In this document: one piece after another, positions 12,004 to 23,400 of the stretch
Layout of the letters: each line of letters opens with the position of its first letter
Position numbering within the stretch: the stretch's first letter is position 1
Source: Dactylellina haptotyla
Lineage: Eukaryota > Ascomycota > Orbiliomycetes > Orbiliales > Orbiliaceae
Reading direction: 5' to 3'
NCBI GenBank assembly: GCA_031310005.1
Contig: CM062383.1
Location: 806,001-870,000, forward strand
Length of the DNA: 64,000 nt
The notes under the pieces: model-generated
Databases searched by the model: none
Told to the model about the DNA's origin: nothing
The model's input: only the letters and a program-made list of their open reading frames with translations
Position numbers and translations under genes: made by a program

Positions 12004-12936
12004 ATGCCATCTTTAAAACGAAAGCGCGGCTCCGAGACGACCGCCAGCGCGGCTCAGGAAGAGGATACTTCGTCTTCCCGCGATGCCATAGATGCCATCT
12101 TCCGACGGCACTTCGAATCCAAGTTTGGCGCAGTAGACATCACGCCCGTCGCATCCAAAGAAACCAAGCGCAAGAGCAAAAAGATTTCACGGAAAGCTCA
12201 ACAAGAGGACGACGACTCGTCTCTAAGCTCCAACGATGACACGAATACTCTACAAGTCGAAGATCTGAACTCAGAAGAAGAAGGCGAGGATGAGGATGAA
12301 GAAATGGGGGACTCAGAGGAAAGCGGCTCGGACTGGGAAGGCTTCGACGAGGACAATAAAACACCAGCTGCACGGGAACCCGAAGTTGTAACCTACGACT
12401 TCTCCCGCCGTGGGCCCCCGCCTACCACGAAACCCTCACACCGCTCCTTCATGACCTCCAAACCTCCCACCTCAGTAAATTCCACTTCTACTAGCAAATC
12501 TAAATCCAAACCCGCCAAAGACGATAAAGACGACCCTTCTGAAGTCTTAAACCTCAAAAACGACCTCGCCCTCCACAGGCTGCTCAGTGAATCCCACCTG
12601 CTCGACAAAGAAACCCTCACCCATTCTTCCGGAGCCAATAGATTAAAAGCGGTGGAATCACGCATACAGTCTCTCGGCGGGACGCCGATGCAGAAACTCA
12701 ACGGCTCGGACGCCAGGATACCAATGCACATCAAAAAGGGGATGGCGAAGAAACAGACGATGCGGGTCGAGAAAGAGAAGAGGATAGCAAAAGAGAACGG
12801 AATAGTTGTTGCCAAAGTCGCAAAGAAGAAGAAGGAGCGCAAGCGTGACTCTGGAGTGGGCAATCCGAGTGTGGGTAAATTTAGAAAGGGTGCTTTGGTA
12901 CTAAGCAAGAAGGACGTCTTGGGTATGCGGGCGTAA
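12004..12936 (+). CDS. FAF1: rRNA-processing protein FAF1
   Basis: Single exon, 310 residues. The N-terminus has the short helix DAIDAIFRRHFESKFG. A long acidic/Lys-rich disordered region follows (about 60-120, with SEEEGEDEDEEMGDSEES). A basic C-terminal half ends in VGKFRKGALVLSKKDV, the conserved signature of the Faf1 family. Yeast Faf1 is a nucleolar 90S/40S pre-ribosome component needed for 18S rRNA maturation, and length and charge layout agree. It is convergent with LSG1 and starts 273 bp after the membrane-protein gene. Confidence 0.88.
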   Translation: MPSLKRKRGSETTASAAQEEDTSSSRDAIDAIFRRHFESKFGAVDITPVASKETKRKSKKISRKAQQEDDDSSLSSNDDTNTLQVEDLNSEEEGEDEDEEMGDSEESGSDWEGFDEDNKTPAAREPEVVTYDFSRRGPPPTTKPSHRSFMTSKPPTSVNSTSTSKSKSKPAKDDKDDPSEVLNLKNDLALHRLLSESHLLDKETLTHSSGANRLKAVESRIQSLGGTPMQKLNGSDARIPMHIKKGMAKKQTMRVEKEKRIAKENGIVVAKVAKKKKERKRDSGVGNPSVGKFRKGALVLSKKDVLGMRA

Positions 12937-13262
12937 AAGTTATGGTTTTACTTCAAGTTACATAAAAGTTATTTTCTCGTTTGATACCCAGATATATAGA
13001 TGCATATTATGAGCTTATTTACGGATCTAGAGATATTGAACTACGGACACATCTCAGATTGATTGTACCAAAAAACTGGCTTTTGAATTCCCCCCATAGA
13101 CATTACAAGAGTGAGACTTAAACTGGTCGTTACAAAAACACAGGTAAACCCGTCGCCGAAATAAAACGCCACCGTGAAAAAAGGTACCTATAGCAATATA
13201 CAGATATCTCATAATTCATACACAGATGCTCATAGATCCGCAAAAGTAACAGCTGTCGTGCT
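12937..13262. terminator. shared 3' region between convergent FAF1 and LSG1
   Basis: A 326-bp AT-rich spacer between two convergent stop codons. It contains several TATA/ATATAT elements of the kind that direct 3' processing in fungi, but no gene. Confidence 0.4.
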
Positions 13263-15384
13263 TTAATCTTCCACGGTATTCGTTCTTCTCTTCGCTCTCG
13301 GCTGTTTAAAATGCTGCTTACCCTCCTTCAAATCCGTGGGATCAACTCCCTTCTCTAATGCTGCTACCAGTCGGGCTTTTCTTCCTGTTAGGTTCTTGCT
13401 ACCGACTGTAGCACCCGCAGCTCCTGTTCTTCCCGAGGCAACATATCTATACGGTGTCTTCAGATGACCACCCCCACCCATCGCCTTGAAGAACTGTTTA
13501 TCCAAGTTCTTGGATTTAGTACCCTTCTCCTCCAACGGGTTCAACGAAACCATCTCGTCTTCTACTGAAACGTCCGCTGTAGATGCTGTTTCTGATTGGA
13601 ATTCAACTTCTTCAACGGTCTGCGAGGAGGCAGCCGCGAGGATAGCATCTCGTCTCTTGACTGGTAGTCTTGAGACGTCGTAAAGCTCCTTGTTAAACTC
13701 CCTGCCGTCAATCTCGGGATCATGTGGCGGTGGGTGGCAGTAGAGTAGTCTGCCGTTAACGTAGTCTTTTAGAACCAATCTCGCAGCTCGAGATTCATCC
13801 CAATTTCTTCCCGTTCCGGTCTTTGTGAAACCTCTGGCTCGGGCGTAGGCGATGAGTACCTCCGAGGCAGTGGGGATTCCTGTACCGCCTTCTTCTGGTG
13901 GTCTGACGTTTATAGAGATGCCGTACAGGCCTTCCATGAAACTCTTGGGGATTCGCTGAGCGACAAGACCGGCTGGGCCGGTGAATTCTCGGAGCTGGTC
14001 GATTGGTAGAACACCGTTGCATACAAGGTCGGCTTTGGTGGTCGCGAAATTCGGGAAAACGAGACCGGGGCAATCGACGAGCATGACGGCTGGCGAGAGG
14101 TGGATGGTTTGGAAGTGCTTGGTTTTTCCGGGGGTGGAGGATACGGACACCTTTTTGGCGCCGATGAGGGCGTTGATTGTGGATGATTTGCCGACGTTGG
14201 GATAGCCCACCAGACCGACATTGATTCTTCTTGGTTGGTCGCTCGAAGATTCATCTGGGGCGATGGCAGGAGCGTGGGAGAGGAAGAGAGATTCGAGTTC
14301 ATCGACTGTCATTATCCTCGTTCGTGGGTCTTCGGATTCTTCTGTTAGGTCCAGTCTTTCTGTCGCCTCAACGAGGTCGATTTTGGGATCCTCAGCCACC
14401 ACGTTCTGATCTTGCTGTTCAACTTCGACTCCTTCGTCACTATTGACTTCCTCCAGATCTTCGGGTCCTTCAGGTAGGCCCTCGAGATCATCCTCCTCGT
14501 CTTCGTACTCGTCATCGCTACCCTCGTTAATCTGCTTCGCAAGTGCTGCCGAAAAGAACTTGTAGTCCACCCCTTCCTTCTCAAAGTAATCCGCCCACGC
14601 CTGCCTCTGCTTCAGCGTCATCATATCCGCCTTGTTGACCAACAGCAGATTCTTCTTGCTGTCATCAATCTCCTTCACATAGTTCTCCAAGTCCTCACTT
14701 CGAAAGTGCAGCGGGTTTCTCGCATCCACAATCTGCACCACTAGATCCGAACGCTCGATGACTCTCCACAGCTGCCTCCAGACCTCCAGATTTCGCTCAA
14801 ACGGCGTCAGCAACAAATCATTGTTCTCCGCCAGTTCAGCCAGTCCCCTCCTCCAATCCAAAAACGAGTCCTTCTCAGCTCTCTCGAGTTCCGCAGGGGT
14901 AGTGCTTTCATCCCAGTCAGGTCGTCTCGGGACCGTAAGCTTCCCAGCATTCGCCTTGTGCTTGTTGAGTTTCGACTTCTCTTCATCAGCTGAGAGCAAG
15001 TAAGGATTTATCTGATCGCTGTGGATGATTTTAATGTTCATCTTTTCGGCCGTGAAGTCGGTATCCGCCAGTTCAGCGGTGGCGAGAAACTCATCGAGAG
15101 CCTGCTGTTCCGTGATACTGCGCATTTTGACCCAATCGGCTTCCTTGTGGGTCGTAGTGTACTATTCCGAATAGCTTCACATTAGCACCATAAAACCGTG
15201 TACTCCAGATCAATACATATTATATTGTAATACGCACTCGTTCGGTACCGTCTCCATTCTTTCTGCGGTTTTTGGAACCGCCGCCTCGACTGCCGCCACG
15301 GCCACCCCGCGATGCCCCGCCAAACTTGTCGTTCATGAGGGTCCGGCCGAGGCCCTCCATGTTTTTGGCCTTTGGTAAGCCCAT
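13263..15384 (-). CDS. LSG1: 60S subunit nuclear-export GTPase LSG1
   Basis: Two exons: 15238-15384 and 13263-15161, giving 681 residues. The short first exon encodes MGLPKAKNMEGLGRTLMNDK plus Arg/Gly-rich repeats. Splicing gives GTERYTTTHKEADWVKMRS, matching the yeast Lsg1 N-terminus and showing that the internal ATG at 15125 is not the start. The GTPase motifs are circularly permuted (YlqF/YawG class): G4 NKAD at about 225-228, G1 GYPNVGKSS at 367-375, G3 DCPG at 411-414. An acidic insert (about 264-323) separates G4 and G1, as in yeast. Lsg1 acts in the cytoplasm on late 60S particles, releasing the export adaptor Nmd3. Divergent from LTV1. Confidence 0.96.
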
Positions 15385-15746
15385 GATGGTAATTTACTGG
15401 TATATCCCGCTGTATCCGGTGTATTTCGAGTTCCCTCTCAGCTGCGGTCTGCGGTAATATTGGTTTCCTGTTAGTTTGTGGAGGAATGGTGGTTTATATG
15501 ACGAAGTTTGTTGGTCGTCGGTTTTGTTTGCCGCAGAGTTTTTTTTTTTTTTTTTTCTTCCCCAGCTATCGATTTCTAAGCTTCGACTCAACTCCACAAA
15601 AAAATATATTACCAAGCAAACTACCTTGAAACCGACGAGTCATCGCCTTCAACCCTAATACCCGGGTTATCTTTGCCATTACCGGCCGTAATACAGCTGT
15701 AGAACGCTAGTTCCGAGTTCCAGCAAGCTCCAATACCGTCTTCACC
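15385..15746. promoter_or_regulatory. divergent promoter of LSG1 and LTV1 with telobox-like motif
   Basis: These 362 bp separate two divergently transcribed ribosome-assembly genes. AACCCTAA lies at 15651-15658. In several ascomycetes this telobox/Tbf1-type site occurs in promoters of ribosomal and ribosome-biogenesis genes. A poly(T) run of about 18 bases at 15539-15556 is a likely nucleosome-depleting tract. Shared control is inferred. Confidence 0.5.
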
Positions 15747-17344
15747 ATGCCGAAAGCAAAGTGGATGTGTGTGCCTTCCTCCCCACCACCAGCCCAAATA
15801 ACATGCTAACATCAAATACGAACTCAGCGACAAAAAAACCGCCCAGACGTTCACCCTCGTCCACCGTTCCCAAAATGATCCTCTCATCAACGACGCCGAT
15901 GCGTCGCAAATGGTGTTCAAGGAAATCGCCACCCCAAACGTCCCACTAGACCTCCCCCCGCAACAGCCATCGTACTCTAAATACCGCGGCAGCAGCAGCA
16001 CCTCAAACTTCTCGTCCGCCGCCTCGTCGGTCTCCGTCAGAAGCGGCACCAGCAAGATCAAGAATATATCAGACCTAGAATCCGAGTATGGGTTTAAATC
16101 CCGTGCAAACGAAGGTGAAGCCGCCCTATACGGCGTCTACTACGATGATACGGAGTACGATTACATGCAGCACATGCGAGAGATCGGTGTCTCTTCTGAA
16201 GCGGTGTTCATCGAAGCGCCCCAGGCGCAGTCGAAGCAGAGGAAAGGAAAGGGACCGGCGACGATACCAGAGGAAGAGGAGGAGGAGCGGAATAAAGGCA
16301 AGATGACGCTAGATGAGTTGCTAGAAGAGGATACGAATGCGAAGAACGGCGGGAAGACGCAGAAGGTGCAGCTTCCTGCGGACGTTTTACCGAGCGGAGG
16401 GTACGTGAAGCGGAATTATCAGGATCAGCAGGATGTGCCGGATGCGATTGCGGGCTTTCAACCGGATTTGGATCCGAGGTTGAGGGAAGTTTTGGAGGCG
16501 TTGGAGGATGAGGCTTATGTTGAGGACGACGGGGAGGAGGATTTCTTTGGGACGATTGCGAAGAGTGGGCAAGTAGAAGAGTTTGAGTTTGAGAGGAGTG
16601 CGGACTTCTTCGATGAGGAGGAGGATGATGGTTGGGAGAGCGACGTTACTGAGAAGGGACAGCAGGTCTCCTCAACGTTAGTAGCACAGAAGCAGATTCC
16701 GGTCGGAGAACTCCCTGATCCTGAGATGGTTGGCGCGGATGAGACGGCGTTAGAATCCGCAGAAGTGAACGAGGACTGGCAAAGAGAATTTGCAAAGTTC
16801 AAGAAGGATAAGAAGAAGACGCAGTTCAAAGACGAGGGTCTATCGTCCGTAGGTGGCAAGACCACTAGCACGGCCATGTCCTTCGGTGCAGATGATTTGG
16901 CATCCCTCGTCAGCTCGTTCAACAACCGCAAGTTGAAGAAGAAGGGCGTACCCAGCTCCGCGAGAACTAGCATGTCGTCCAGTTACTCTATGTCGAGTTC
17001 GGCCCTATTCAGAACCGAAGGGTTGACCACACTAGACGACCGGTTCGATAGAATCGAGGAAGAATATGCAAGAGATGAAGAAGAGGAAGACATGATGTCT
17101 CAATCTTCGGTGTTATCAAACGCACCAGAGCGACAGGACTTTGGCAATATTCTAGATGAGTTCTTGGACTCCTACTCGACAACGGGAAAGAGACACCAAC
17201 GAGTACGAAGAGGGAAGCAACAGACCGGAATGGAACAATTAGACGAGATTGTAAGTTTATTTATCCAACCCATTTCCATACCATGGATATTAACTATTTT
17301 TACAGAGACAAGGACTTGGAAAGCCGCGGTTGAGAGCCAGGTAA
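15747..17344 (+). CDS. LTV1: 40S ribosome-assembly factor LTV1
   Basis: Three exons: 15747-15766 (only 20 nt), 15828-17250 and 17306-17344, giving 493 residues. The tiny first exon completes the family N-terminus MPKAKWIDKKTAQTFTLVHR. It is followed by SQNDPLINDADASQMVF and the conserved block YGVYYDDTEYDYMQHMR. The middle is acidic and disordered. The conserved LDDRFDRIEEEYARDEE and the DILDEFLDSY-like segment lie near the C-terminus, and the last 12 residues (RQGLGKPRLRAR) come from exon 3. Ltv1 binds pre-40S particles at the beak, is phosphorylated by casein kinase 1, and aids export and maturation of the small subunit. Confidence 0.95.
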
Positions 17345-17643
17345 TCTTAACGAAGGATCATCGAATCACGCAACGAGATAATGCAGTTACTTTATAATGA
17401 AGGTCACAGGCGTATACGGAATCGGCATAGGATATCATCGTAACCAAAAGTTCATGTAGTATATAACATACCATCATCACATCAAAAGTAAAACACAAAA
17501 CGAGTGGTTTTATCTATCATTTGCTCCTTCACACCGGGTATCTCCATTGAAAAAACGACCGCAAACTGTACCAAAAATAAAATCCGCCCATATTCATCAG
17601 AGACAAAACAGGTAGAAAAATGATAAACTGAATGATAGAATAA
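17345..17643. terminator. shared 3' region of convergent genes
   Basis: 299 bp between the stop codons of LTV1 (+) and the 399-residue gene (-). It is AT-rich, with no other feature seen. Confidence 0.4.
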
Positions 17644-19029
17644 CTAGTGATACCGGTACCTATCATCCCAATATTCAGGAGGTATCCCGACCGTCCGCAT
17701 AACATCCATACTCCGCTCCATACTCTTAATCTGAGCCTCCATGCCCTTTTTCTGCATCTCCATATACTCCCGATCCCACCTTTGCTGTCTCTCCTTCGCC
17801 TCCCGGTCATAATGTTGCTCCAAATCCCTCAACTCCTGCTCTTTAGCCCGGATTTCCATTTCATCTCTCTCCTCTTCTAACTCCTCGAGTGTCTTGCGGC
17901 GCGGGCCCCGTTCCCGTTCCCGTTCCCGTGCGCGAGGAGGTGATGGAGGAGATCTCTGTTTATCCTTCGACGGGTACCAGAATCCACCAACACCACCACC
18001 ATTTGTCCCTAACCGTAGATTCTCCATCTGACGGGTGGGGGACGGCGAACCTCTATACGCACTACTATAGGACCTCCGATTCTGCGAGATAGCCTCTTCG
18101 GCAGTTCTTATCGGCGCAGCGGGTTCCGGAGCTCTAGTAGTGGTAGGTGCGGCGGGTTTAGGCGCAGGACCTTTAGACGCCGAGGAGGTTTTGGTGAGAA
18201 CGGGCTGCTTGGCTCTCCACTCTGAGATCTGCCGCGGGATTCTGTTCATCGGGATCCCCAGCTCATTTGCGAGATCGTTAAAGTTATCATCGGTCTGCTC
18301 TTTATCATCGAGCGGCATGACGGGGCGGGTGGTGCCCGGAACCATTAATCTGTATTTATTCGTGATCCATAAAAGACACCTGTAGAGCTAGCGGCGTGTG
18401 ATGTTAGCTAGAGGTATTCATGTTCGGATGGGGGAGGGGGAACATACTCTGTTATCAGAAATCGAGTTAGAGTATAGATACATCACGATGATGAATTTGA
18501 TAAGCCCGATTCTGGTGAGGCCTACGCGCTCCGGCCTTCTGAACTGCCTGAACGGGTTATCCATAGTCTTGGAGACCATCGCATAATCGCACTCTATCGC
18601 ATTGTAGAGCGGGACGAGTACCGAGGCGTCTTTCGAGATTACGCTGCTAGTCCATTCTACAGAAGTAGATACGTCAGTACCAATCCCATTACGTGAATTA
18701 AATCCATTCCAAAAAAAAAAAGGTCCTGTACAAAATTATGTCGTGGCGGTGAAAGCAAAGTAGAAGATAAAGATATACTTACTAGTCTCCTGATCCGTAA
18801 CACACTCATCATCATCCATAAAATCGCACATACAAAGCAACAGCTTGTCAAATATGATGATACCCTTATTACTCTTCTGATAGTTGCTATCGATAAACAA
18901 AAACACGGCCTCCAACAGCTCCATCAGCGCGTCCGCGCCGGGGGAGAGGTTGAAGCTGCGATAGGGCGCCATAACCCCCAGATCGCCGGGATCCTTGGGG
19001 AACTCCTCAAATTTCGGGTTCGAACTCAT
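17644..19029 (-). CDS. hypothetical protein with C-terminal coiled coil (399 aa)
   Basis: Three exons: 18783-19029, 18448-18656 and 17644-18387, all phases consistent, giving 399 residues. The N-terminal 155 residues look like a compact helical domain (MELLEAVFLFIDSNYQKSNK, then DNPFRQFRRPERVGLTRIG). The middle is Ala/Pro-rich and disordered (TRAPEPAAP repeats). The C-terminal 90 residues are a long charged coiled coil (LEELEEERDEMEIRAKEQEL) ending YWDDRYRYH. There is no signal peptide. I do not recognise the family. The globular-plus-linker-plus-coil layout suggests an adaptor or scaffold, but that is guesswork. An acceptor at 18388, ten bases from a competing CAG, was chosen because only it keeps the frame. 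Confidence 0.75.
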
Positions 19030-20406
19030 CCTCCCCTCTGTGCTCTCTCAAGCTATTTCGTCAAAAGGTATGAATGTATATACTTTTGTGTTGCGAGTGT
19101 GGTCGATATAGCTTTCAGGCTAGTGCGATATAAGTTTATGTACGAACGAGGGGGGTTGAGTGGTCTGCCTGCAAACGAAGCGGCGGGGATGGTAAAGCAG
19201 CTAATGGGAAAGGATAGGTCCGATGGAGGGGTGGTGAAATACGAGGCTGTAAAGGAATCGAACTACCGCTCCAAGACCACTTGGTAGAGATCGGGGTGGT
19301 ATATAAACGGAAATGCAAAAGGCTTCGGGAGTGCGACGAGGGAAATTAGACTTGTTATAGAAAGAAAGAAGGAAGTACAGAGTGAGTCCGGGTTAAGTGT
19401 CCACCAGGAAGCACGGGGCCACAATACCCAGACAAAAATCGGGGAGTTTCTGTTGACCTTCGAAGGATCAAGCGCACAGCCGCCACCGGCTTGTTCGCTC
19501 GCTCTAGCCACAACTCATGTGGGTCGAAGCTTTGCCAATGCTGGGCGTTATCGCACAAACCGGCCCTCAGATCTATTGTTAAATCGGGCAAGTGACTCAG
19601 CAGCAGGGAAACTGTTGAGTAAAAGAACAGCTGAGAAGGATATATCGTGCGATATTAATTGAGTACTATCATGACAGCTTATTGATCCATCGATCCTATT
19701 ACATTAGTTCGCGTAAAATCGAATCGAGTCAGGTCGGGACCGGAGGCACAGCCCGCCAGATGATTCATATTGCCTGCATTTTCGAGGGAGATAGAGTTCC
19801 AGGAAGCACCTTGACTCCCTCCAATCGTAGAAATAACATCGGTTCCAGTTTCATTCAAGCATCGTCCTCGAGAACAATCATATAGAAGCGAATTAATATA
19901 ATTTTACCGTAACACAGGGAAGCAAAGTAACCACATATCGTACATGAAGCAGAGTAAGGCAAACAACAGAAGAAAGTCGTATGAACCCTGAGGCCGTCCC
20001 ATCTCCAAGAGTTCAGAATCTAAAAAGCCACCCCGATCTAAACGGGAATAATCGAAATGATAAAGGATAACCAGTGAAGCTCAAAGCTCGAGGCAAAGGA
20101 TAAACAGAAATAAGAAAGAAATCAAGTAAGAAAAAGCAAGTCGAAAAACACAGCGATATCAATCGAGTTCCGAACCCAGTCCGCCGAATTTTTCTCTCTC
20201 TCTTCTATAAATATCATTCCAGCTATAGTAATCGGTTTTTTGTTTCAAGAAAAACATCAGCAGAGTCAAAAAAAAAGAAGAGATGAAAGCACACAAATAT
20301 GTAAAAGAGAAAAAGCCCCATAGCAGAAACAAGAAGTAGAGACAACAGAAAACAAGATTCAAACCAAAACCAAAGCCATTATATAGGTCATTTTACACCC
20401 CCCTTC
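19030..20406. other. intergenic, no gene seen
   Basis: 1.4 kb between the start of the 399-residue gene and the stop of INO80, both on the minus strand. It probably holds the promoter of the former and the 3' UTR of the latter. Frames here are short and lack domain character. The part next to INO80 (20100-20400) is purine-rich on the + strand. Confidence 0.5.
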
Positions 20407-23400
20407 TTACATCTCCATCTCCGCGTCCTCATCAAACGCGCTGCCGCTAACCCCATCCGCCATCTCCATCCGCTCCTTCGCCGTCTTTTTCCTATGACTC
20501 CTCGACGAAGCTTTCCCGCCTCGGCTACCGGCTCCCTTTCTGCCTCTCCCACTAGGAGTAGCAGGCGGAATCGGCGTGCTAGCCTCCGACGGCTTGTTAC
20601 TATTATCGTCGAAATGTCCCTCTCCTATATCCCCCACTTCAGTCAGCATCTTGTCATTTCCTCCTAAATCTTCCATAGTAAACGTACCTTCGTGATACAT
20701 CTCCTCCAAACTCTCCAGCGCATTCGCCTTCTTTCTCTTCGTCCCCTTCCGTCCTCCACCTTTACCCTTCGCAGCATCTTCCGTCTCCTTCTGCTTCGCC
20801 CTCGCATCCATCTGCTGTTCCAAGGTTCGCCCATCTGCATCATCATCAAGCAAGAGCATAGCCATTTCTCGTGATCCCTTGTTGAAATCAACATTCTTGT
20901 ACTCTCCTTCCCCACCACCCACGACAACCTTCTGCACCTCAGCCTTCTGCTTGGCTCTGAGCAGGATACGTTCCTCGACTGTTCCTCGCGTGATAAGCCT
21001 GTACACGTACACTTGCTTCGTCTGTCCCAGACGGTGCGCACGATCCATAGCTTGACTGTCGATAGTGGGATTCCAATCGGAATCGTAAAAGATGACAGTA
21101 TCTGCTGCCGTCAAGTTGATACCCAAACCACCGGCACGAGTGGACAGCAAGAAGATGAAGATCTCCGGCCTGGTTTGCCAGTCCGACACCATGTCTCTTC
21201 TGTCTTCGAGTTTCGAAGAACCGTCCAGACGTAGGTATTGGTATTGTCGGTAAGAGAGGTATTCCTCGATGAGATCGATCATACGAGTCATCTGGAAGTA
21301 GAGCAGTACACGGTGACCACCAGCCTTGAGTTGCTTGAGGAGCGAGTCCAATCTGGCCAACTTTCCGGATTCGGCGACGAATCTGCGCATCGAAGGAACT
21401 TGGATTGACGTGAAACCACCAACTGCAGAGTCTGGCTCCGGTAGAAGTTTGCGGATCGGGTAGTTGACTGGCTCGACCTTATTTTCAACCAAGTTCTCTT
21501 CTTCAACCAATACCGGTCCGAAGAGATACTTGCGCATCCGCTCGTTGAAGAGAATATCGTTCGTCTCATTAATTGTAGCTCGACTGTTGCAGCTAATGCT
21601 GATTGGGGGTGCTGTCGCTTTGGGAATAACCATCGGTTCCAGCCTATGCAGTCGTTCATTCCGGAAGACGTCTCGAGAAATCCGCTTCAGTGACTTGAGA
21701 GTAAATGAATCCTCAGGTTCCGGCTGGACCATCTTCTGCTTGGCCGTATTGATGAGCAGCATAGTGCGTATTGGCTCATACTTCTCCTCATAATCCGGGA
21801 AAGGTTCGTAATCCAGGCTCCAGTCCGAGAACACATCAACCGCTCGATCAACCAATGCGTTATGGAACGCCCTTGTCGCTTCCGCGGGCGACGTATCAAT
21901 GAACCTCAGAAATGAGAATGCCGAGTTTGCCGCGACGTACTGCTTTGCGAGGTAAACGGGGTTCCAGATGTTCAACTTGCTATCGGACTGTGTAACATAT
22001 CGCCTCCTCCATCCAGCAATCGAAGTAATCCCCGGAACATCCAGTCTTCCATCTCTTGCAACAAGTCGTGGAAGCCTGTATTCAATCAAATTGGTAACTC
22101 CGTAACGAACATCAATGTTGTTTCCTTCTCTCATGAAGGACGCGGTCTCGGGGAACTTTGAGAACGCCATCGGTGACATGGTATCGGCTCTCTCGAACAG
22201 ATCCGGATGGTTGCAAACCTTTCTAAACTGCATGACAAGGTTCATCAAGCTCTGCGACCCTTCGTCGCCAGCCACCGCCTTGTCGATAATGTCAGCCATG
22301 TTGATCTTATTTCGTAGGGCACGGTAGATCGATCGTTGTCTATATGTAAGTTCGCAGTAAACATCCTCCTCAATCTTGTCTCCGAGCTCGGACTGCACGT
22401 GCTTCTTGATACGTCGCAACATGAAAGGTTTGAGAATCATGTGCAATCTTCGAAGCTGAGCCTCGTTCAGCTGGGTATTACTCTGGGCGTGACTTTCAAT
22501 ATCCTTCGAGAACCATTCACTGAACTCGTCGTGAGAATCGAAGAGCGTCGGCATGATAAAATGGAGTAAAGCCCAAAGTTCCTGCATGTTGTTCTGGATA
22601 GGTGTACCGGTAAGCAGCAATCTGTTTCTGCACGAGAAGCCCAAAAGAGACTTCCAACGAGCGGAAGAAGAACTCTTGATAGCCTGCGCCTCGTCCAATA
22701 TCATGTACTGCCATTTTATGCGCTGGAAGTATTGTGCGTCGGCGACGACTAATTGGTAGGAAGTAACCAGGACATGGAAAGGGGCATCCTTGGTGTAGGT
22801 AAGATGTTTGCGATCCCAAAATTTACGTAGCACCTTTCTGTCCTTGGTGTTACCCCAGTACGGAAGAACTTTGAGATCAGGAACGAACTTCATGACTTCT
22901 TGTTGCCAATTGTGAAGCGTGGAAGCCGGTGCGATGACCAGGAAAGGTCCCCAAATGTTGTGGTATTCAGCAAGGTATGCCATGACGGAAATGGACTGTA
23001 CTGTTTTTCCGAGACCCATCTCGTCTGCAAGAATACCGTTGATACCTTGTTCGTACAGATTGACGAGCCAATTGAGACCCTTGAGCTGGTATTCCTTGAG
23101 CTGACAGGTAAGAAGCTTCGGCTGGTCGATGTATATATCTCCCAAACTGGTGGGATTCTGGAAGTTCATCTCGTCGGAATCCAAGTTGACACCCATATTA
23201 TCTCCATCTCCATCGGCCTTGTTGAACTCTTGTGCCTTCCTGCGGGCTTCTTCGACGGCCAAATGGGCATTGGTCTTCGCGGCGGCAGTCAAATCGTCAT
23301 CATCGGCTTCGTCGAAATCGAGATCCTCAATTCGTGTAACTTCGTTGCCGAGGTCGTCATCGTCTTCCCCATCTCCGGTTGATTCTTTCGGTGGTGCAGC

